Origin: Anaerolineaceae bacterium UBA5365
Lineage (GTDB): Bacteria > Chloroflexota > Anaerolineae > Anaerolineales > Anaerolineaceae
Reading direction: 5' to 3'
NCBI GenBank assembly: GCA_002407905.1
Contig: DHPL01000005.1
Location: forward strand, 4,743-37,772
Length of the DNA stretch: 33,030 bases
Position numbers and translations under genes: made by a program
In this document: one piece after another, positions 32,428-33,030 of the stretch
Numbering within the stretch: the stretch's first letter is position 1
Layout: each line of letters begins with the position of its first letter
The notes under the pieces: generated by a model
The model's input: only the letters and a program-made list of their open reading frames with translations
Databases searched by the model: none
What the model was told of the DNA's origin: nothing

Positions 32428-33030
32428 CCCATTGCCTTCCCCCTGGCCGGCGATGTGGCGGCTGCTCAAAATCGGCATTAAGCACGAGCCGGGCCTCCTG
32501 TCCCTCTCCCTGCTCCTGGTGCTTCTGGCAGCCCTCCCGGATGCCCTGATTGCCCTCTGGGTCAAGTACCTGGGTGATGGCATCCTGGCCGGGAACGGGC
32601 GCCTGATCATCATCGCGGCGCTGGCATTGGCGCTCTCCGCCACCGGCACCTGGGCCATCCGCCTTATCAGCGGGCGGGTCCAGAACCGCTTCCGGGACAA
32701 GATCACCATTGTTTTGGAAGGGCACGTGGCTACCTTGCAGGCCGGCATCCCAACCGTGGCGCATCAGGAAGTGCCGGTATATCTGGACCGCCTGGCCGTC
32801 CTGCGCGACGAAATTTACGTGCTGGACCACATGTACGCCTCCGCGCTCAGCTCCGCGGGTTGGATCCTGCGCCTGGGCGTTACCCTGGCCCTGCTTGCCA
32901 GCATCGACTCCCGCCTGGGCCTCCTGCTCCTGGCCGCCTTACCGACCGCCCTGGTAGCCTCCTGGCGTCCGGCCGCGGAGCACAGAGTGCTGGACCAGGT
33001 GGCCTCCCGCCAGCGGTTGGCGGCCCACCT
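32411..33030 (+). CDS. ABC exporter, partial (3' end cut by the window)
   Basis: Open from ATG 32411 to the window end without a stop, 206 codons seen. The N-terminus (KASRDPLPSPWPAMWRLLK) is followed by helices such as LLSLSLLLVLLAALPDALIA, LIIIAALALALSATGTWAIR, the charged ISGRVQNRFRDKIT and a helix LGLLLLAALPTALVASW, which is the layout of an exporter membrane domain. The ATPase domain would lie beyond the window. It overlaps the preceding exporter gene by 17 bases and is its likely heterodimer partner. The segment is strikingly GC-rich. Confidence 0.8.
   Translation, partial: MKASRDPLPSPWPAMWRLLKIGIKHEPGLLSLSLLLVLLAALPDALIALWVKYLGDGILAGNGRLIIIAALALALSATGTWAIRLISGRVQNRFRDKITIVLEGHVATLQAGIPTVAHQEVPVYLDRLAVLRDEIYVLDHMYASALSSAGWILRLGVTLALLASIDSRLGLLLLAALPTALVASWRPAAEHRVLDQVASRQRLAAH

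Noticed and set aside
1..33030. CRISPR arrays, tRNAs, insertion sequences or attachment sites
   Set aside because: No repeat-spacer periodicity, no cloverleaf and no transposase or integrase motifs were seen on either strand.

Overview
The window reads as a piece of a bacterial chromosome, most likely from an anaerobic-type Chloroflexota (Anaerolineae-like). This is an inference from the lipoprotein with a long Thr/Pro linker, the ECF sigma factor paired with a DUF4367-type membrane partner, the sugar ABC cassettes without their own ATPase, and the mixed ATG/GTG/TTG starts. There are no tRNA, rRNA, CRISPR or insertion-sequence features. Coding density is high: the largest gaps between genes are about 200 bases (418-607, 19605-19774, 30398-30600), so there is no gene-free stretch over 300 bases.

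Region 1 (1-13836, + strand). After the 3' part of a PPOX-type flavoprotein gene carrying an in-frame TAA comes a co-directional block of 14 genes with gaps of at most about 70 bases. A GntR/UTRA regulator sits behind a good promoter whose -10 lies inside one of two TGTTATAACA palindromes. It is followed by a lipoprotein sugar-binding protein, two MalF/MalG-type permeases, a BtpA/SgcQ-family TIM barrel, a SIS-domain sugar isomerase/deglycase, a YjbQ-family protein and a MAK32-like PfkB kinase. The first half has the same parts list as the Bacillus frl (fructosamine) operon, with BtpA and YjbQ added. The second half holds an ABC-2 ATPase and permease, a secreted membrane-anchored protein of unknown function, two drug/metabolite-type transporters and a DUF624/YesL-like protein.

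Region 2 (13869-17229): a dynamin-like GTPase (-), a divergent HOGA/DapA-type aldolase (+), and a convergent Nudix hydrolase (-).

Region 3 (17249-20310): an ECF sigma factor and its probable membrane anti-sigma partner (-), which carries three tandem DUF4367-like repeats. Divergent from these is the most notable gene of the window, a peroxiredoxin-like thiol oxidoreductase whose peroxidatic-position codon is TGA. The reading frame runs unbroken on both sides of it (19775-20248), a second Cys follows as T-U-P-F-C, and a hairpin fitting the bacterial SECIS rules lies just downstream. It is a candidate selenoprotein that ordinary gene calling truncates.

Region 4 (20373-28530, - strand): a Thr/Pro-linker lipoprotein, a small membrane protein, a CBM48-GH13 branching-enzyme-like protein, a YcxB-like membrane protein, a SAM methyltransferase overlapping a DinB-like protein, a lower-GC polytopic membrane protein (GT-C-like), and an SH3-SH3-MOSC reading frame split by a second in-frame TAA.

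Region 5 (28538-33030): one ABC exporter half-transporter (-), and divergent from it two overlapping ABC exporter genes (+), the last cut by the window edge. Base composition climbs to very GC-rich at this end.
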